A stretch of DNA of 11,580 nucleotides from CAJQQY01 sp964352225 (GTDB taxonomy: Bacteria > Bacteroidota > Bacteroidia > Chitinophagales > Saprospiraceae), in NCBI GenBank assembly GCA_964352225.1, contig CAYGRM010000214.1:1-11580 (forward strand), read 5' to 3'. Shown here piece after piece: positions 7,594 through 11,580 of this stretch (position 1 is its first letter; every line of letters starts with the position of its first letter). The notes beneath the pieces are model-generated. The model was given only the letters and a program-made list of their open reading frames with translations. It was not told the origin of the DNA and did no database searches. Position numbers and translations under genes: made by a program.

Positions 7594-8163
7594 ATGAACA
7601 CTAAAATCTTTTCATTTTTACTTGCAATAATATTTTTACAGAGCTGCGAATCAATTGAAGATAAAATTCATCTTTGCGATGAAACAGGAACTTCCTATTA
7701 CGAAACAGACCATTTTTTTTCTCCAACAAAAATAAATACCTACACAGATTACGAAAAAGGATTAGCTTGCGCAAAAGAAAACAATTATCTAATCTTTTTA
7801 CATTTCTCAGGTTATGGTTGTGTAGGATATCCAGTTTTCAGATACGATATAATTCATGATAGGAGAGTTGAAAAATTGCTTCGAGAAAATTTTTTACTGC
7901 TAAGTATTTATGTTGACGACCCAAAAAGACTTCCACAAGAAGAAGAAAAATGGGTAGAAATTAATGGAAAAGAAAAGTATTTAAAAACCTATGGACATAA
8001 AAATTCTCACTTAGAAATTTCTCTATTCAAGTCTAACTCTCAACCACTTTTTGTAATTTTGAATTCCAATTGCGAACAAATTAGCGAACCTTGGGGATAC
8101 ACAAAAGACCCAAACATTTTTATCAAAAAAATGGAAAGCGCACTAACCAAAACAAACCAGTAG
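7594..8163 (+). CDS. Lipoprotein with degenerate DsbD-like thioredoxin domain
   Basis: This is a 189-aa predicted lipoprotein. The signal ends in lipobox LQSC with lipidated C18, so it should be anchored in a membrane outside the cytoplasm. Residues about 52-188 resemble the C-terminal thioredoxin domain of Bacteroidota DsbD-type thiol:disulfide interchange proteins. The shared pattern is YEKGLACAKENN, then FLHFSGYGCV, then a late YVDDPKRLP block, the NSQPLFVIL strand with cis-Pro P151, and a WGYTKDP end. The redox motif, usually CVNC, is here C76-V-G-Y79, so only the first cysteine remains. Other cysteines are at 28, 59 and 160. The transmembrane electron-transfer part of DsbD is absent. Classical dithiol oxidoreductase activity is therefore unlikely. 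A monothiol, binding or chaperone role is possible but not shown. The frame is intact and the cis-Pro is kept, which argues against a decayed gene. ATG 7594 is chosen because it begins the signal peptide. Confidence 0.8.
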   Translation: MNTKIFSFLLAIIFLQSCESIEDKIHLCDETGTSYYETDHFFSPTKINTYTDYEKGLACAKENNYLIFLHFSGYGCVGYPVFRYDIIHDRRVEKLLRENFLLLSIYVDDPKRLPQEEEKWVEINGKEKYLKTYGHKNSHLEISLFKSNSQPLFVILNSNCEQISEPWGYTKDPNIFIKKMESALTKTNQ

Positions 8164-8215
8164 GATGGATTGTTAAAAACTCATCGTTCATCATTTATAA
8201 CTCATCACTAAAAAA

Positions 8216-10237
8216 ATGCCTTTTAAATTAGAATCTCCTTTCGAGCCAACCGGCGATCAACCTCAAGCTATTGAGCAATTAATCAATGGAATTAAAGCAG
8301 GTGAAAAATCACAAGTACTACTCGGAGTAACTGGTTCTGGAAAAACTTTTACGATGGCCAATGTCATCAAAGAGCTCAATAGACCGACTCTAATTTTGAC
8401 TCATAACAAAACATTAACGGCTCAATTATATGGTGAATTCAAAGAGTTTTTTCCAGACAATGCGGTAGAATATTTTGTTTCCTACTATGATTATTACCAG
8501 CCTGAAGCCTACCTCGCTGTCACCAATACTTTTATCGAAAAAGATCTCCAGATCAATGAGGAAGTCGATAAACTAAGATTACGAGCGACCTCATCCTTGC
8601 TTTCAGGACGTCGAGATATTATTATCGTTGCGTCGGTATCATGTATTTATGGTATGGGAAATCCAGAAGATTTCCAACAAAGTATAGTTCGAATTCATCG
8701 AGGACAAACGATCACCAGGAATTCTTTTTTATTAGAACTTGTGAATAGTTTGTACTCTCGGACGGAGCTGGTATTTGCGCGAGCAACTTTTAGAGTGCGA
8801 GGAGATACCGTTGATATTAATTTGCCTTATGCCGATCATGGATTGCGAGTAACTTTTTTTGGTGATGAAATCGAAACGATTGAAAATCTAGAAATCGAAA
8901 GTGGAAAACGAATTATCGAAGTCGAAGAAGCTGCCATTTTTCCAGCCAATTTATATGTTCCACCAAGAGACCGAATGAATCAAATCGTCCGAGATATTCA
9001 GGATGAAATGGTAGCGCAAGAGAAATATTTTACCGACGAAAAAAAATACATCGAAGCACAACGGATAAAAGAGCGAACAAATTTTGATCTCGAAATGATT
9101 AAAGAATTAGGCTATTGCAGCGGCGTAGAAAATTATTCTCGATTCTTCGATGGTCGTCGCCCAGGGACTCGTCCATTCTGTTTGTTAGATTATTTTCCAG
9201 ATGATTTTTTGATGCTAGTGGATGAAAGTCATGTGACGATTCCGCAGGTACGTGGCATGTGGGGAGGTGACCGAGCAAGGAAAACGAACTTGGTTAGTTA
9301 TGGTTTCCGATTGCCTTCTGCGATGGATAATCGGCCGTTGAATTTTACGGAATTTGAATCATTGACTAATCAAATTGTCTACGTGAGTGCTACTCCCGGC
9401 AACTATGAATTAGAACAAACGGAAGGTGATTTCGTAGAACAAATTGTTCGGCCGACGGGACTACTCGATCCTCCAATTGAGGTGCGACCAAGTCTAAATC
9501 AAATAGATGATTTGCTCGAGGAAGTTGATCAACGCATTGCTAATAACGAGCGAGTTTTGATAACCACTCTCACCAAACGGATGTCCGAAGAACTCCAAAA
9601 ATATATGGAAAAAATGGATGTCAAATGTCGATACATTCATTCCGAAGTAGACACAATGGATCGAGTAGAAATTTTAAGAGATTTGCGTTTAGGAGAATTT
9701 GATGCATTGATCGGAGTTAATCTTTTGAGAGAAGGATTGGATTTACCAGAGGTTTCTTTGGTAGCAATTTTGGATGCAGACAAAGAAGGTTTTTTAAGAA
9801 ATGATCGTTCTTTAACTCAGACGGCAGGACGTGCTGCAAGAAACTCAAATGGTTTGGTTATTTTCTACGCAGACAAAGTAACTGACTCAATGCGTCGAAC
9901 CATCGACGAAACTAACCGACGTCGAGCTATCCAAATGGAGTACAATGAAAAACATGGAATCACCCCAACAACGGTTTCCAAAACTCGGGAAGAAATTTTA
10001 AATTCAAGTTCCATTTTAGATATTCGAAGTCCAAAAACGAAAGCATATTTCGAGCCCGCTGAACCAAGTTTGGCAGCCGACCCAGTTATTGGCTACATGA
10101 CTCGCGACCAGATCGAACGAATGGTGGCTGAAACTGAAGCTAAAATGAAAAAAGCGGCAAAAGACTTAGATTTCATCACCGCTGCACAATATCGAGATGA
10201 ATTATTTGCTTTGAAAAAACGATTGAAAAATAATTAG
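8216..10237 (+). CDS. uvrB: Excinuclease ABC subunit B
   Basis: UvrB is the damage-verifying helicase-like subunit of nucleotide excision repair. It is loaded by UvrA and then recruits UvrC for dual incision. The protein is 673 aa, the normal length. It has the start region SPFEPTGDQPQAIEQL, Walker A GVTGSGKT (37-44), and the damage-probing beta-hairpin with YYDYYQPEAY (90-99). DESH (336-339) serves as the Walker B motif. The helicase motifs GVNLLREGLDLPEVSL and QTAGRAARN follow, then a C-terminal UVR domain (about 634-670, ending AAQYRDELFALKKRLKNN) that contacts UvrC. The ATG at 8216 gives the canonical N-terminus. The 52 nt before it hold AACTCATC twice (8178-8185 and 8199-8206) but no recognisable promoter. 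The last two bases of the TAG stop belong to a large inverted repeat. No damage to the reading frame is seen. Confidence 0.98.
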   Translation: MPFKLESPFEPTGDQPQAIEQLINGIKAGEKSQVLLGVTGSGKTFTMANVIKELNRPTLILTHNKTLTAQLYGEFKEFFPDNAVEYFVSYYDYYQPEAYLAVTNTFIEKDLQINEEVDKLRLRATSSLLSGRRDIIIVASVSCIYGMGNPEDFQQSIVRIHRGQTITRNSFLLELVNSLYSRTELVFARATFRVRGDTVDINLPYADHGLRVTFFGDEIETIENLEIESGKRIIEVEEAAIFPANLYVPPRDRMNQIVRDIQDEMVAQEKYFTDEKKYIEAQRIKERTNFDLEMIKELGYCSGVENYSRFFDGRRPGTRPFCLLDYFPDDFLMLVDESHVTIPQVRGMWGGDRARKTNLVSYGFRLPSAMDNRPLNFTEFESLTNQIVYVSATPGNYELEQTEGDFVEQIVRPTGLLDPPIEVRPSLNQIDDLLEEVDQRIANNERVLITTLTKRMSEELQKYMEKMDVKCRYIHSEVDTMDRVEILRDLRLGEFDALIGVNLLREGLDLPEVSLVAILDADKEGFLRNDRSLTQTAGRAARNSNGLVIFYADKVTDSMRRTIDETNRRRAIQMEYNEKHGITPTTVSKTREEILNSSSILDIRSPKTKAYFEPAEPSLAADPVIGYMTRDQIERMVAETEAKMKKAAKDLDFITAAQYRDELFALKKRLKNN

Positions 10238-10446
10238 ACCGCTTCGCTGTCAGAGGTCAGATCGTGCGCTGCGCTTACTGTCAGATCGCTTCGCTGTCAG
10301 ACTGACGAGAGCAATTTATTTAAGATTGTTTTGCTCTTAGAGAACAGACTGACGATATTTATCTGCAACGAGTATATTATAATCGTCAGTCTGACCTCTG
10401 ACAGTAAGCGCAGCGCACGATCTGACCTCTGACAGCGAAGCGGTCT
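10236..10446. repeat. 211-bp composite inverted repeat between uvrB and the Nif3 gene
   Basis: The outer arms 10236-10285 and 10397-10446 are perfectly complementary over 50 bp. An inner pair, 10296-10308 with 10383-10395, adds 13 bp after an asymmetric bulge (10 nt at 10286-10295 on the left, one base at 10396 on the right). The 74-nt core (10309-10382) is AT-rich and holds a small hairpin (10308-10314 with 10331-10337). The arms are mosaics of short words: CTGTCAGA at 10247, 10278 and 10294, GCTTCGCT twice, and TCTGACCTCTGACAG at 10390 and 10421. The left base overlaps the uvrB stop codon by two nucleotides, and the right base lies 13 nt before the Nif3 ATG. On the + strand A residues follow, so it is not a plus-strand intrinsic terminator. 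On the minus strand a T-rich run follows, so it could end antisense transcription. No ORF with coding character lies inside. Confidence 0.93.
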
Positions 10447-10459
10447 CAAAAAAAGAATT

Positions 10460-11512
10460 ATGAAAATAAAAGAACTGACTTCATTCTTAGAAACCATCGC
10501 TCCATCATCTTATCAAGAATCCTATGATAACTCAGGACTAATTGTTGGAAATCCTAATGATGAAATCAAAGGAGTTTTAATCTGTTTAGATTCAACCGAA
10601 GCAATTATTGAAGAAGCGATTGAAAAAAAATGCAACGTCGTAATTGCGCATCACCCGATTGTTTTTCGAGGACTCAAAAGATTTAATGGCAAACATTATG
10701 TCGAACGTGTAGTGATGAAAGCGATCAAAAATGATGTGGCGATATATGCTATCCATACCAATTTGGATAATGTTTATCACAGAGGTGTAAATGCTAAAAT
10801 TGCAGAGCGATTAGGATTAATCAATACTCAAATTTTAGTACCTAAGTCTGGACTCAAAAAGATCTTCACATTTGTACCTACTGAATATTCTGAAAAAGTT
10901 CGTTCAGCACTTTTTGCCGCAGGTGCGGGTCATATTCCTAAATTTGAAAACTTAAGCTATGCCACTATCGGCGTTGGAACCCAAAATAAAAATGGGGGTG
11001 CTCAAGTTAAATTAGAATTTACTTTTCCTTCCGTAAAACAAAGTGCCATCATCAAAGCATTGCAAGATAGTCTCCCTTCCCTAGATGTGCCTTACGATAT
11101 TATTTCTATTGAGAATAAAAATTCTGAGGTGGGTTCTGGTATGATTGGATATCTAAAAGAGCCAATGAATGAAAAGGATTTTTTACAAAAAATCAAAAAA
11201 CAGATGAAGGCAGGTTGCGTAAAATATACCAACTTGCGCAGAAAGAAAATTTCAAAAGTAGCCCTTTGTGGTGGCTCAGGCGGCTTTCTTTTAAACGATG
11301 CTATTCGCCAAGGAGCCGATATTTTCATTACTTCAGACTACAAATATCATGAGTTCTTTGATGCAGATGGAAAAATCGTAATTGCCGATATTGGACACTA
11401 TGAAAGCGAGCAATATACAATTGAGTTATTATATGATATAATAACAGAAAATTTTAGTAACTTTGCCGCCTATTTCACGGAAATCAATACAAATCCCGTG
11501 AATTATATGTAA
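10460..11512 (+). CDS. Nif3-like dinuclear metal centre protein (DUF34)
   Basis: This is a cytoplasmic member of the widely conserved Nif3/YbgI (DUF34) family, often annotated as GTP cyclohydrolase I type 2-like, although its physiological reaction is unsettled. It is 350 aa, the long form in which the two halves of the metal-binding domain are separated by a PII/CutA-like insert (about 125-235). The dinuclear metal ligands are all visible: H64 and H65 in AHHP, D103 in HTNLDN, and H313 and E317 in IGHYESE. The N-terminus (KIKELTSFLETIAP, YQESYDNSGLIVG) is typical, which supports the ATG at 10460. Its upstream region is almost entirely the large inverted repeat, and no clear promoter box precedes it, so it may be read from the uvrB transcript. 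In many Bacteroidota, as I recall, a zinc-ribbon protein gene follows; none fits in the remaining 68 nt. Confidence 0.95.
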   Translation: MKIKELTSFLETIAPSSYQESYDNSGLIVGNPNDEIKGVLICLDSTEAIIEEAIEKKCNVVIAHHPIVFRGLKRFNGKHYVERVVMKAIKNDVAIYAIHTNLDNVYHRGVNAKIAERLGLINTQILVPKSGLKKIFTFVPTEYSEKVRSALFAAGAGHIPKFENLSYATIGVGTQNKNGGAQVKLEFTFPSVKQSAIIKALQDSLPSLDVPYDIISIENKNSEVGSGMIGYLKEPMNEKDFLQKIKKQMKAGCVKYTNLRRKKISKVALCGGSGGFLLNDAIRQGADIFITSDYKYHEFFDADGKIVIADIGHYESEQYTIELLYDIITENFSNFAAYFTEINTNPVNYM

Positions 11513-11580
11513 AAAAGACTAAAACTTAGATTTTAAACAACTTCGAATATTTCTATTTTAATATAAAAAAATTTCAAAAA

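Noticed and set aside
8178..8206. Two AACTCATC copies upstream of uvrB
   Set aside because: They are short and low in complexity. With two copies and an imperfect middle one (TTCATCAT) there is too little to call an operator or repeat array.
10378..10383. TATAAT as a promoter for the Nif3-family gene
   Set aside because: Bacteroidota sigma-A uses TAnnTTTG, and no such box is present here. TATAAT is expected by chance in the AT-rich core of the repeat.
10236..10446. Rho-independent terminator of uvrB
   Set aside because: The stem is far longer than normal terminators, and on the + strand it is followed by CAAAAAAAG rather than a T-tract.
10297..10497. 66-codon minus-strand reading frame across the large inverted repeat
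   Set aside because: It is made largely of translated repeat words, overlaps the start of the Nif3-family gene and has no recognisable domain, so it is a by-product of the repeat.
11513..11580. Terminator or start of a further gene after the Nif3-family gene
   Set aside because: Only a weak TAAAA/TTTTA pairing is present, and no start codon leads to a convincing reading frame before the window ends.

Overview
The window is AT-rich, with very long A and T runs, no clear Shine-Dalgarno sequences and all nine genes on the + strand. A Reg_prop/Y_Y_Y/LytS sensor kinase paired with a LytTR regulator, an N-terminally extended alanine dehydrogenase, a DsbD-like lipoprotein and a TAnnTTTG-type promoter box all point to a member of the Bacteroidota. 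I cannot place it more finely than that from sequence alone.

Layout. Positions 107-3795 hold a two-gene sensory operon: a membrane histidine kinase with a periplasmic beta-propeller, then its LytTR response regulator. Positions 3857-5588 hold tsaE (t6A tRNA modification) and ald (alanine dehydrogenase), each preceded by the same 14-nt AT-rich motif. Positions 5664-6896 encode a membrane class III adenylate cyclase with an extracytoplasmic coiled coil. Positions 6928-7500 encode a cysteine-patterned pentapeptide-repeat protein. Positions 7594-8163 encode a lipoprotein with a DsbD-like thioredoxin fold that has lost the second active-site cysteine. Positions 8216-10237 are uvrB (nucleotide excision repair). 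Positions 10460-11512 encode a Nif3/DUF34 dinuclear-metal protein. The last 68 nt hold no gene that I can see.

The most unusual non-coding material is two GC-rich inverted repeats that stand out from the AT-rich background. One (7503-7562) starts two bases after the stop codon of the pentapeptide gene. The other (10236-10446) shares two bases with the uvrB stop codon and ends 13 nt before the Nif3-family start. Its outer arms are 50 bp with no mismatch, and its interior is built from shuffled copies of short words such as CTGTCAGA and CAGACTGACGA. Neither is followed by a T-tract on the + strand, so they look more like REP/MITE-type intergenic repeats than simple terminators.

Taken together, the genes are mostly core or housekeeping functions (TsaE, Ald, UvrB, Nif3) mixed with signalling genes (kinase/regulator pair, cyclase). 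There is no sign of a phage, integrase, CRISPR array or complete insertion sequence. I do not see a clear new multi-gene system. The best candidates for something undescribed are the paired intergenic palindromes, the one-cysteine DsbD-like lipoprotein and the coiled-coil sensor cyclase.
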